Of a stretch of 5,588 nt of DNA, positions 1 to 5,588 are shown one piece after another (positions within the stretch are counted from its first letter, which is position 1; every line of letters begins with the position of its first letter). This stretch comes from Cocleimonas sp. (GTDB lineage: Bacteria > Pseudomonadota > Gammaproteobacteria > Thiotrichales > Thiotrichaceae). Made by a program: the position numbers and the translations under genes. A model generated the notes under the pieces. It did not search any database. It was not told the origin of the DNA and saw only the letters and a list, made by a program, of their open reading frames with translations. The stretch is from NCBI GenBank assembly GCA_023145535.1, contig JAGLDQ010000151.1, positions 1 to 5,588 on the forward strand, given 5' to 3'.

Positions 1-527
1 GCGCATAACCATAATGGCTGGACGACAAAATCGCTAATTTCAAGCTCATTGATACGATCCTGATCATTATCAATGATCACCGATAAAATCCCTTCTTTTG
101 CTAAGGCGCGAACTAACTGACTCCCTGTATCGCCATAGCCACAAATCAGGTAAAAAGGCTCACGAATACTAGTAACTTTACGGGTAAATGCATTACGTTT
201 TAACTGCTGGCGAAAAGCGGGGTCTTGAAATGCACCAAGAATTGAACCAATGGCGTATAACCACGCAATAACTGTTGCGTATAGAGAAAATAAGGTCCAG
301 TAGCGTTGCGCATCGGTAAAGGCATAGGGAATTTCACCAAAGCCAATCGTGGTTCCCATAAAGCTCACGAAATAGAAGGCATGAAAAAAGGACATATCAT
401 GCACTTGCCCTTGATCATCGATACCGGGTATGAGCACAAAGCCCGTCATCGAGATGGCGTAAACAAGAATTAAAAAGATAAGGGGAGAGCGTAACCGTCT
501 GAGAATAATGTAAATGAGGTTAGGCAT
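1..527 (-). CDS. Two-helix potassium channel with RCK/TrkA-N domain, N-terminal part
   Basis: The N-terminal 175 residues of an inner-membrane ion channel; the 3' end lies beyond the left edge. Seen: an N-terminal hydrophobic helix at about residues 15-34, a pore helix at about 46-58, a selectivity filter TTIGFGEIPY at 59-68, and a second helix at about 76-100. A cytoplasmic Rossmann domain begins near residue 125 with YLICGYGDTG (GxGxxG at G130, G132, G135). The acidic residue ending beta-2 is in VIIDND (D153), as expected for NAD(H)-type ligand binding. This is the layout of prokaryotic 2TM/RCK K+ channels (MthK/Kch-like), where ligand binding to the RCK domain gates the pore. The filter reads GFG followed by Glu instead of the usual GYGD. 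The start is the ATG at 525-527, which comes 27 bases after the stop of the upstream membrane protein gene with no obvious terminator between them, suggesting co-transcription. No strong Shine-Dalgarno is visible. K+ selectivity and NAD ligand are inferred from family; channel assignment is confident. Confidence 0.9.
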   Translation of the reverse strand, partial: MPNLIYIILRRLRSPLIFLILVYAISMTGFVLIPGIDDQGQVHDMSFFHAFYFVSFMGTTIGFGEIPYAFTDAQRYWTLFSLYATVIAWLYAIGSILGAFQDPAFRQQLKRNAFTRKVTSIREPFYLICGYGDTGSQLVRALAKEGILSVIIDNDQDRINELEISDFVVQPLWLC

Positions 528-554
528 AGAGGATTGCGCTATTGCTTAAAGGAA

Positions 555-938
555 CTATCGACGAACGGTAATGGTTTCCGCCACGAGCAAGATAACAGAG
601 GTTAAGTTTGCCAACAATGCCCCACCTGATAATGAAACAACCGTCGCCAATGAGCTTCCACTCAGCACACCATCAAAGACGTTCTCTACCATTCCCCAAA
701 CAATGGCAGCCGCGACTAATTGAAGGTCGGCTACCAAACTTGTCGCTAAAAATACGGCCCCAATATGGGTACGATCTCCAAACTTGAGCACGGTTGCTAT
801 CAAACTTACAACAATTGCCGCAAACAACTCATAAGCATTATGGTGCTCTGGAATATCAAAACTACCAATAAAAAAACCAAAGTTGAGTGTTAAGGCTAAT
901 ACGATAAAAAATGCAAAAACGACTTTTTCCGAATTCAT
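555..938 (-). CDS. Small four-helix membrane protein, DUF6394-like
   Basis: A 127-residue integral membrane protein of unknown function. Four hydrophobic segments are visible at about residues 5-27, 37-52, 60-84 and 97-122, joined by short loops and ending in a basic TVRR tail. The polar stretch LKFGDRTHIGA (51-61) and LVADLQL (68-74) look conserved. From memory the sequence closely resembles the proteobacterial family named DUF6394, but I could not run a search. The gene starts at the ATG at 936-938, preceded by only a weak GGA about 8 bases upstream. It lies directly upstream of the K+ channel gene, on the same strand with a 27-base gap, so the two are probably one transcription unit. The protein could be a partner or accessory subunit of the channel, but that rests on adjacency alone. 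The sequence shows no enzymatic motif. Confidence 0.8.
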   Translation of the reverse strand: MNSEKVVFAFFIVLALTLNFGFFIGSFDIPEHHNAYELFAAIVVSLIATVLKFGDRTHIGAVFLATSLVADLQLVAAAIVWGMVENVFDGVLSGSSLATVVSLSGGALLANLTSVILLVAETITVRR

Positions 939-978
939 GCAGTATCCACTAAATTATTAATATTTAAACTATTATTAT

Positions 979-1017
979 TGATAAGTAAAATTATATCTAC
1001 ACTAATTTTATTTATCA
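979..1017. repeat. AT-rich imperfect 15-bp inverted repeat between dcd and the DUF6394-like gene
   Basis: The arms at 979-993 and 1003-1017 are complementary at 14 of 15 positions (mismatch at 985/1011), with a 9-base loop. It lies 21 bases past the dcd stop and overlaps the best promoter candidate of the following gene. It could be a weak terminator for dcd or an operator. There is no clean U-tract on the minus-strand transcript after the stem, so a classical rho-independent terminator is doubtful. Confidence 0.6.
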
Positions 1018-1018
1018 T
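990..1018 (-). promoter_or_regulatory. Candidate sigma70 promoter for the DUF6394-channel unit
   Basis: On the minus strand a perfect TATAAT lies at 990-995 and ATGATA (4 of 6 matches to the -35 consensus) at 1013-1018, with a 17-base spacer. It would start transcription near position 983, giving a leader of about 45 bases before the ATG at 938. The region is very AT-rich, so chance matches are likely; the spacing and perfect -10 box make it the best candidate here. Confidence 0.4.
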
Positions 1019-1038
1019 ACGCAATCAAGGGCTGAAAA

Positions 1039-1605
1039 TCACGCTTTAGGCAACGTAACCCCTTCCTGTCCCTGATACTTCCCACCTCTATCTTTATAAG
1101 AAATATCACAAGGTTCGTCTGATTCAAAAAATAGCATTTGTGCAACACCTTCATTCGCATAGATTTTTGCAGGTAGTGGCGATGTATTTGAAAATTCAAG
1201 CGTTACATGCCCTTCCCATTCTGGCTCAAGTGGCGTGACATTAACAATAATACCGCACCGGGCGTAGGTCGATTTACCCAAACAAACCGTTAATGTGCTG
1301 CGTGGAATTTTAAAATACTCCACCGTACGCGCTAAAGCAAATGAATTTGGGGGAATAATACACACGTCAGACTGAACATCAACAAAACTATTTTCATCAA
1401 ATGCTTTAGGATCAACAATCGCAGAATTTATATTGGTGAATATTTTAAACTCATCTGCACAACGTACATCATAGCCATAACTAGATGTTCCATAAGATAT
1501 AACCCGTTGATTATTGTACTCACGCACTTGTCCTGCTTCAAACGGTGAAATCATATCATGCTGTTGCGCCATTCTGCGTATCCAATGATCTGACTTAATA
1601 CTCAT
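1039..1605 (-). CDS. dcd: dCTP deaminase
   Basis: Cytoplasmic dCTP deaminase (EC 3.5.4.13), which hydrolyses dCTP to dUTP and ammonia; dUTPase then makes dUMP for thymidylate synthesis. The protein has 188 residues, the full length of the Pseudomonas-type enzyme (the E. coli protein is about 193). Seen: SSYGYDVR (41-48), the substrate-binding GKSTYAR (110-116), and HVTLEFSN (133-140), which carries the proposed catalytic glutamate E137, equivalent to E. coli E138. The C-terminal GGKYQGQEG (174-182) closes over the triphosphate in known structures. The segment NVTPLEPEWEG (122-132) matches the monofunctional form; it differs from the TAGFIDPGFSG-like stretch of bifunctional Dcd-Dut proteins as I recall them, so I infer deaminase activity only. 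The ATG at 1603-1605 has AAGGT 7 bases upstream and lies 10 bases after the stop of the lipoprotein gene, so the two genes are co-transcribed and probably translationally coupled. The mrp-dcd neighbourhood is also known from Pseudomonas. Confidence 0.97.
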   Translation of the reverse strand: MSIKSDHWIRRMAQQHDMISPFEAGQVREYNNQRVISYGTSSYGYDVRCADEFKIFTNINSAIVDPKAFDENSFVDVQSDVCIIPPNSFALARTVEYFKIPRSTLTVCLGKSTYARCGIIVNVTPLEPEWEGHVTLEFSNTSPLPAKIYANEGVAQMLFFESDEPCDISYKDRGGKYQGQEGVTLPKA

Positions 1606-1612
1606 AATGATT

Positions 1613-1617
1613 ACCTT
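1613..1617 (-). promoter_or_regulatory. dcd ribosome binding site overlapping the upstream stop codon
   Basis: AAGGT on the minus strand lies 7 bases before the dcd ATG and shares bases with the TAA stop (1616-1618) of the lipoprotein gene. Ribosomes finishing the lipoprotein would cover this site, which suggests translational coupling of the two genes. Confidence 0.65.
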
Positions 1618-2065
1618 ATCGAGACAATGAAGTCCCGCCCGAACGATTAAAGGGTAAATTAAACCATGGGAAATGAATCGAACCTTTTAAATCATATTTA
1701 AGGCTACGATTACCAAGCACATTAGGCAATAAACTCATCATATTGCTAAAACTAAACACCAATGGCACTTCGACAACCTTTGACTCCCCTCCTGCAATGG
1801 TAACTTTTTGCTCTCGATTACCATTAGCCACTTCAACACCATTTAAACGCAACCCATAATCAAAACCCTGTAATGGAATAGGAAAACGGTTAGGGTTTTC
1901 AATCTTTAATAAAAATCTAGCTGACCCACCTGATAAGGTTAACTTGCCCATTTTTACATCTTGTATAGAAACTTTTGGACGCTCGACTAAGTCTTTAATG
2001 CCTGTTGATGAACAACCGGCGAGTAGTGTTATAAGTGCAATGATGGTGATAATTTTTTTAATCAT
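1616..2065 (-). CDS. LEA14-like (LEA_2 / WHy domain) lipoprotein
   Basis: A 149-residue predicted lipoprotein. A KK-starting signal peptide with a hydrophobic core (5-16) ends in the lipobox LLAGC, with acylation at C18. Ser at +2 and +3 predicts export to the outer membrane, facing the periplasm. The mature part (about 30-135) looks like a single LEA type 2 / WHy beta-sandwich domain. The hallmark is KIENPNRFPIPLQGFDYGL (54-72), with the NPN turn, followed by LNGVEVANG and a late VVEVPLVFSF strand. Bacterial proteins of this kind are small, single-domain and without a known enzymatic activity; plant LEA14 relatives are linked to stress tolerance, but no function can be transferred. The ATG at 2063-2065 has AGGGGG at 2078-2083 as its likely Shine-Dalgarno, at a rather long 12 bases. 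It is the first gene of a unit with dcd, only 10 bases apart. Lipoprotein call is firm, domain call good. Confidence 0.88.
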   Translation of the reverse strand: MIKKIITIIALITLLAGCSSTGIKDLVERPKVSIQDVKMGKLTLSGGSARFLLKIENPNRFPIPLQGFDYGLRLNGVEVANGNREQKVTIAGGESKVVEVPLVFSFSNMMSLLPNVLGNRSLKYDLKGSIHFPWFNLPFNRSGGTSLSR

Positions 2066-2084
2066 TTAGTGCGAATTCCCCCTA

Positions 2085-2113
2085 ATACTATTTAAGTCTA
2101 CCTGAGGTAGCAA
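2085..2113 (-). promoter_or_regulatory. Weak promoter-like pair upstream of the lipoprotein gene
   Basis: TTGCTA (2108-2113) and TAGTAT (2085-2090), each matching its consensus at 4 of 6 positions, with a 17-base spacer. Transcription would begin near 2078 and would remove most of the AGGGGG ribosome binding site, so I think it less likely than the TATAAT-containing candidate at 2150-2177. The -35 overlaps the palindrome at 2098-2110. Confidence 0.2.
2098..2110. repeat. 13-bp palindrome upstream of the lipoprotein-dcd unit
   Basis: CTACCT-G-AGGTAG is a perfect 6-bp-arm palindrome with one central base, placed 33 bases upstream of the lipoprotein ATG. Its size and place suit a dimeric repressor or activator site, or a small hairpin in the leader if transcription starts at the upstream promoter. 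I do not recognise it as a known regulator motif. Confidence 0.5.
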
Positions 2114-2149
2114 TCATACTCGCTGAAAGCACTTTAAAACAGTAGATTT

Positions 2150-2177
2150 ATTATAAACATAAAAAAGCCAGTCTTAA
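2150..2177 (-). promoter_or_regulatory. Candidate promoter for the lipoprotein-dcd unit
   Basis: A perfect minus-strand TATAAT at 2150-2155 with TTAAGA (4 of 6) at 2172-2177 and a 16-base spacer. The -35 lies inside the terminator hairpin that ends mrp, so the next unit would restart immediately downstream. The leader would be about 77 bases, keeps the AGGGGG ribosome binding site, and contains the palindrome at 2098-2110. Confidence 0.4.
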
Positions 2178-2192
2178 TGACTGGCTTTTTTT
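2161..2192 (-). terminator. Rho-independent terminator after mrp, potentially bidirectional
   Basis: A perfect inverted repeat with arms at 2161-2173 and 2179-2191 and a 5-base loop. The core stem is GCCAGTC/GACTGGC, flanked by an A-run on one side and a T-run on the other, so it can terminate in both directions. It starts 35 bases past the mrp stop codon, and separates mrp from the lipoprotein-dcd unit. Confidence 0.92.
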
Positions 2193-2226
2193 GATTGTTT
2201 TTTTATCACACTATTGTTAAAAAATA

Positions 2227-3318
2227 TTATGTACTCTGGATAACAATATTAGGAAACTTAGTACTATAATCCTTAGATTGAGCGGCTAAACGTGAGGTCA
2301 TTGCACGGGATATATCTTTATAAATTTCGGCTATTTTGCCATCAGGATCAAATACTACCGATGGGTTACCGCTATCCGCTTGCTCACGAATACTTATATC
2401 AAGTGGTAATGCACCCAAATAGTCCACATCCGAATCATCCGCCATTCGCTTGCCACCACCCTTTCCAAAGATATGCTCAGCATGACCGCACTCGCTACAA
2501 ATATGAATACTCATATTTTCCACAACGCCAAGCACAGGGACTTCTACCTTCTCAAACATTTTCAATCCCTTAATCGCATCGAGCAACGCAATATCTTGAG
2601 GCGTGGTAACAATAACCGCGCCACTAACTGGAATTTTTTGCGATAATGTCAACTGTGTATCCCCTGTTCCAGGTGGCAAATCAACAATCAAATAATCTAA
2701 TTCGCCCCAGTTGGTATCATTCAATAATTGCTCTAATGCCTGCGTTACCATTGGGCCACGCCAGATCATTGGCGAATCTTCTTCCACCAAAAAACCAATC
2801 GACATCGCTTTTAAACCGTAGTTTTCCATTGGCTCAAGCGTTTTGCCATCTTTAGACTCAGGCGCACCTGACATACCCAACATGCGGGGCTGACTTGGGC
2901 CATAAATATCCGCATCTAAAATACCAACCGTCGCACCATCAGCAATCAATGCTAACGCTAAATTTGCTGACGTGGTGGACTTACCAACCCCCCCTTTACC
3001 CGATGCAACCGCAATAATGTTTTTAATGCCTTCAATGCGCTTCAAACTTTTTTGTACTGCGTGTGCGACAATACGTTGTTCAACGATCACTTCCGCACTG
3101 TCAATCGCCGCATCAACCTCAAGCGCGGCTTTTACCACACTGGCCAACTCGTCTCGATAAGACCCTGCTGGATAACCTAATTCAATACGTACGAAGACTT
3201 TCCCTTCTTTAATATCAACCGATTTGATTGTTTTTGCCGAGACCAAATCATTTTCTAAATATTTATCCTTAACTTCCTTTAATAACGCATCAATACGCTC
3301 GCGTGATAACTCTGACAT
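2227..3318 (-). CDS. apbC: Mrp/ApbC family Fe-S cluster carrier ATPase
   Basis: A cytoplasmic P-loop ATPase of the Mrp/NBP35 family (also named mrp), which binds a Fe-S cluster as a dimer and passes it to apo-proteins. The protein is 363 residues from the chosen start, normal for the bacterial family. Domains: an N-terminal MIP18/DUF59-like domain at about residues 5-80; then the ATPase, with the deviant Walker A GKGGVGKST (107-115), DADIYGPS (135-142), and DLPPGTGD (213-220). The CSEC pair (C274, C277) is the bridging cluster ligand motif of Mrp/ApbC proteins. The frame stays open upstream to a TTG at 3367-3369, but I choose the ATG at 3316-3318: GGAG lies 10 bases before it, the protein then begins MSELSRERIDALL as is typical of the family, and the extra 17 residues look unrelated. 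It is followed by a strong terminator, so it appears to be a separate unit. In many gammaproteobacteria mrp neighbours metG; here its divergent neighbour is a beta-propeller gene. Confidence 0.96.
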   Translation of the reverse strand: MSELSRERIDALLKEVKDKYLENDLVSAKTIKSVDIKEGKVFVRIELGYPAGSYRDELASVVKAALEVDAAIDSAEVIVEQRIVAHAVQKSLKRIEGIKNIIAVASGKGGVGKSTTSANLALALIADGATVGILDADIYGPSQPRMLGMSGAPESKDGKTLEPMENYGLKAMSIGFLVEEDSPMIWRGPMVTQALEQLLNDTNWGELDYLIVDLPPGTGDTQLTLSQKIPVSGAVIVTTPQDIALLDAIKGLKMFEKVEVPVLGVVENMSIHICSECGHAEHIFGKGGGKRMADDSDVDYLGALPLDISIREQADSGNPSVVFDPDGKIAEIYKDISRAMTSRLAAQSKDYSTKFPNIVIQST

Positions 3319-3328
3319 GCTCTTATGT

Positions 3329-3332
3329 CTCC
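3329..3332 (-). promoter_or_regulatory. Ribosome binding site deciding the mrp/apbC start
   Basis: GGAG on the minus strand, 10 bases before the ATG at 3316-3318. It supports this ATG over the in-frame TTG at 3367-3369. Confidence 0.6.
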
Positions 3333-3354
3333 GTAAATTTATGAATATGGCTGA

Positions 3355-3383
3355 ATAGTAAGGGAGCAACTATTAACTAACAA
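3355..3383 (-). promoter_or_regulatory. Candidate promoter for mrp/apbC
   Basis: TTGTTA (3378-3383) and TACTAT (3355-3360) on the minus strand, 17 bases apart, each a 4 of 6 match. Transcription would start about 30 bases upstream of the ATG at 3318, inside the upstream TTG extension, which is consistent with the shorter protein. A modest match only. Confidence 0.3.
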
Positions 3384-3400
3384 TAGCCCTTAATCAATAT

Positions 3401-3421
3401 AACCTACTAATTTAGTCGGTT
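3401..3421. repeat. 21-bp imperfect palindrome in the divergent mrp / beta-propeller intergenic region
   Basis: Two 10-bp arms (AACCTACTAA and TTAGTCGGTT) around a single central T, complementary at 9 of 10 positions. It sits 83 bases upstream of the mrp ATG and about 110 bases before the probable start of transcription of the plus-strand gene. A binding site for a dimeric regulator is the simplest reading; the motif is not one I recognise. The rest of the 265-base intergenic region holds only the promoter candidates listed. Confidence 0.5.
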
Positions 3422-3516
3422 TATAAAATCACTCCTTGAATACGCTCCTATCTTGTGGGCATTCAATCAATCATCAAGTCCAAAACAGAATTAATTAAAA
3501 AGACAAGTTAATTATA

Positions 3517-3525
3517 TGTTACAAT
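3517..3525 (+). promoter_or_regulatory. Extended -10 promoter for the beta-propeller lipoprotein gene
   Basis: TGTTACAAT is an extended -10 element (TG-N-TACAAT, 5 of 6 in the hexamer). No good -35 is seen at 17 bases, which extended -10 promoters tolerate. The start would be near 3532 with a leader of about 50 bases, and AGGT (3575-3578) serves as ribosome binding site 5 bases before the ATG. Confidence 0.5.
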
Positions 3526-3583
3526 CGACAGTTGGCAATTATGGAACTTAACTTTACGTTCCTGATGAACAAACAGGTAAAAA

Positions 3584-5551
3584 ATGAATATAAAAATTAT
3601 AATACCCTTTGTCTCTGTAATCTTAGCCCTTAGTGCATGCGGCGGAAGTAAAACAACGACAGAAACTCCATTAACAGAAACAAATTATAAACTTCGTCAC
3701 GCAACCGACAGTCACGCATTAGAAACAACGATTAAAAAGCTAATGCTTGAAACGTATGGAAAGATTACGCCTCCCATTATTATGTATAATTTAGCGGAAG
3801 CGACTACTCAATCTAACGCCAGCAATGCTTCATCTACCAATACACAAGAAGCAGGGGTCGATGAGGCGGACCGCCTAAAAAAAGAGGGTTCTTATCTTTA
3901 TGTAGCCTCTCTAACCACACCTTCTATCAATGTTTATTCAACACAAAACGGCACTAAAAATGCTGTATTAACAGCGACTGTTCCCATCGCTAATAAAGAT
4001 TCCTCTGCAATTTCTGGGCTTTACTTAGCAAATAAAAAACTGGTCGCCCTATCGGGTAACAAGGATTATTTCAGCCAACGATGGTTTGACCCATCCTTCT
4101 GGAGTGATCGCACGACAGAGCTAGCTATTTTTGATGTTAACGATGGCAAGCTAGATAAAGACATTCATATTACCTTCGATGGCCAGCTAATTAGCAGCCG
4201 AAGAATTGGTTCAACGCTCTACTTAGCAACACGTCATACACCCACATTAAATGGCCTTATTCTCTATCCCGAAGATAAAGAACAAGTCGCAAAAAATCGC
4301 GCTTTAATTGAAGCGGCCACACTCTCCGATTTCTTGCCTGATTACTCATTCAATAAAACAGATAAAGGCGATATGCTCGCGCCATCAAATTGCTTTACCA
4401 ATGAGTACACCGAAGATACCAACCAACAAGCCAGTATTATTAATGTTGTTACCATTGATCTTGACAATACCAGTGCCAAACCGAAAGGACGCTGCTTTAT
4501 AGGTAGCGCTGAAGCGCTCTATATGTCAGCAAAATCACTCTATCTAGCCACCACACAAACGAACTACCAAAATGAAAATGGCAAAGCATTCTACACTGCA
4601 ACAACGGCAACGGATATTCATAAGTTTTCGCTTAACCGTGGCGATATAAGTTACAAAGGCTCAGCCCAAGTTGCTGGACATTTAGGCTGGAAACAAGCGT
4701 CAAAGTCATTTCGCATGGGAGAATTTGGATCAAACGATGTGCTTGGCATTATTACTTATACCGGCAATGAGCCTAGCACCATCAAATCACCCGCTCGGTT
4801 CTTCACATTGGCAGAAGATAACAGTAAAGAACATAGCCTAAAAATACTGGCGCAACTGCCCAATGATAAGCACCCAGAGGCACTCGGAAAACCAGGTGAG
4901 CAGATCTATGCAACACGCTTCTTTGGTAACAGAGCTTATTTGGTAACATTCAGAACGACTGATCCTCTTTATATTCTGGATCTATCAGACCCTGCCGATC
5001 CCTTCGTTGTTGGTGAGCTAGAAATAAGCGGTTATTCCGACTATTTACACCCCATTGGAGAAAACCTTGTTCTCGGTATTGGAAAAGATGCTATCCCAGC
5101 CAGTACAGAGCAAGGCGATGCCAGAGGCGCATGGTACCAGGGAGTAAAGTTTTCTCTGATTGATGTGAGTAATCCTGCCAATCCTTATGAACGCTATCAG
5201 CAAATCATTGGCAAACGTGGTTCAAATACAGCCGTTTCATTCTCTCATCATGCCTTTACCTCACGATTACATTCAAGTGGTGATCTGCGTGTTGCGCTAC
5301 CCATTAGTGTGCATATAAACCAATCAACCTCAGAGAATGATACCCGTAGCACCCATCACGAATGGCAGTATGATGCCCTATTCCGCTATGATATTACCGC
5401 TTCAGGTGACGTATATCCGCTTGAAAAAATAACAACTATCAATACTTCTACAGAAAAACACTCCCAATATTGGCAAGATGACCGCTCAGTGATTATTGGT
5501 GATAAAGTTTACTATCTGCATCGCGATAAGATTATATCGCGTGACTGGTAA
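3584..5551 (+). CDS. Secreted beta-propeller domain lipoprotein (COG4880 / Beta_propel family)
   Basis: A complete 655-residue envelope lipoprotein. The signal peptide ends in the lipobox LSAC with acylation at C19; Gly at +2 and +3, with no Asp, predicts outer-membrane sorting. A Ser/Thr/Asn-rich linker at about 72-88 precedes the hallmark TQEAGVDEADRLKKEGSYLYVAS (87-109), the entry to the propeller in this family. Later family motifs are GYSDYLHPIGENLVLGIGKDA (483-503), FSLIDVSNPANP (523-534), FSHHAF (553-558), and the last strand ending KVYYLHRDKIISRDW. Repeated short LYLAT / YLVTF / YILDLS strands fit the blades of a distant WD40-like propeller. Besides C19 the only cysteines are C270 and C304, which could form a disulfide in the periplasm. 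No catalytic function is known to me; propellers usually bind partners or ligands. The ATG at 3584 has AGGT just upstream. It is transcribed away from mrp and no further gene is visible in the 37 bases after its stop. Family assignment is strong, role unknown. Confidence 0.92.
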   Translation: MNIKIIIPFVSVILALSACGGSKTTTETPLTETNYKLRHATDSHALETTIKKLMLETYGKITPPIIMYNLAEATTQSNASNASSTNTQEAGVDEADRLKKEGSYLYVASLTTPSINVYSTQNGTKNAVLTATVPIANKDSSAISGLYLANKKLVALSGNKDYFSQRWFDPSFWSDRTTELAIFDVNDGKLDKDIHITFDGQLISSRRIGSTLYLATRHTPTLNGLILYPEDKEQVAKNRALIEAATLSDFLPDYSFNKTDKGDMLAPSNCFTNEYTEDTNQQASIINVVTIDLDNTSAKPKGRCFIGSAEALYMSAKSLYLATTQTNYQNENGKAFYTATTATDIHKFSLNRGDISYKGSAQVAGHLGWKQASKSFRMGEFGSNDVLGIITYTGNEPSTIKSPARFFTLAEDNSKEHSLKILAQLPNDKHPEALGKPGEQIYATRFFGNRAYLVTFRTTDPLYILDLSDPADPFVVGELEISGYSDYLHPIGENLVLGIGKDAIPASTEQGDARGAWYQGVKFSLIDVSNPANPYERYQQIIGKRGSNTAVSFSHHAFTSRLHSSGDLRVALPISVHINQSTSENDTRSTHHEWQYDALFRYDITASGDVYPLEKITTINTSTEKHSQYWQDDRSVIIGDKVYYLHRDKIISRDW

Positions 5552-5588
5552 AGGCACTACGAACGCTGATAGCCTGAAAAGCATGAGA

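Noticed and set aside
1008..1199. Minus-strand 63-codon frame overlapping the 3' end of dcd
   Set aside because: It is out of frame with the well-conserved dcd and has no family resemblance.
2292..3160. Plus-strand open frames opposite mrp/apbC
   Set aside because: They are antisense to a clearly conserved gene, and their peptides (Pro/His- or Ser-rich) resemble no protein family.
3319..3369. N-terminal 17-residue extension of mrp/apbC from a TTG start
   Set aside because: TTG is a rare start, the extension has no family resemblance, and the internal ATG at 3316-3318 has a GGAG ribosome binding site and a family-typical N-terminus. The candidate promoter would also start within the extension.
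3543..3562. GGAAC/GTTCC 5-bp inverted repeat in the beta-propeller leader
   Set aside because: The arms are short and the loop is 10 bases, so it is easily chance; no riboswitch-like pattern surrounds it.
3541..3633. Possible upstream ORF of 30 codons overlapping the start of the beta-propeller gene
   Set aside because: It begins with an ATG lacking a convincing ribosome binding site, the peptide has no signal of selection, and the main gene has its own AGGT site.
5522..5541. CGCGATA / TATCGCG 7-bp inverted repeat at the end of the beta-propeller gene
   Set aside because: It lies within the last codons of the reading frame, has no T-run after it, and does not qualify as a terminator.

Overview
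This 5.6 kb stretch looks like ordinary chromosomal DNA of a gammaproteobacterium of moderate to low GC. The evidence is the mrp/apbC and dcd neighbourhood, the short Pseudomonas-like form of Dcd, and AT-rich intergenic regions. I cannot name a genus. There is no phage, transposon, CRISPR, rRNA or tRNA signal.

Five genes lie on the minus strand and one on the plus strand. Read in the minus direction from position 3318, they are: mrp/apbC (Fe-S cluster carrier ATPase), a strong rho-independent terminator, a small LEA14-like lipoprotein tightly coupled to dcd (dCTP deaminase), an AT-rich gap with a long inverted repeat, a four-helix membrane protein that resembles DUF6394, and, 27 bases further on, a two-helix potassium channel with a cytoplasmic NAD-binding RCK/TrkA-N domain. 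The channel runs off the left edge of the window. On the plus strand, divergent from mrp, is a complete 655-residue secreted beta-propeller lipoprotein of the COG4880 / Beta_propel type.

The genes form at least three minus-strand transcription units (mrp; lipoprotein-dcd; DUF6394-channel) and one plus-strand unit. Mrp serves Fe-S cluster assembly, Dcd feeds dUMP/dTMP synthesis, the channel pair concerns ion flux across the inner membrane, and the two lipoproteins are envelope proteins of unknown function. I see no single pathway joining them. The most interesting items are the DUF6394-channel pair with its GFG selectivity filter, the LEA14-like lipoprotein whose stop codon overlaps the dcd ribosome binding site, and three unassigned inverted repeats in the promoter regions. 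I did not find a convincing wholly new system.
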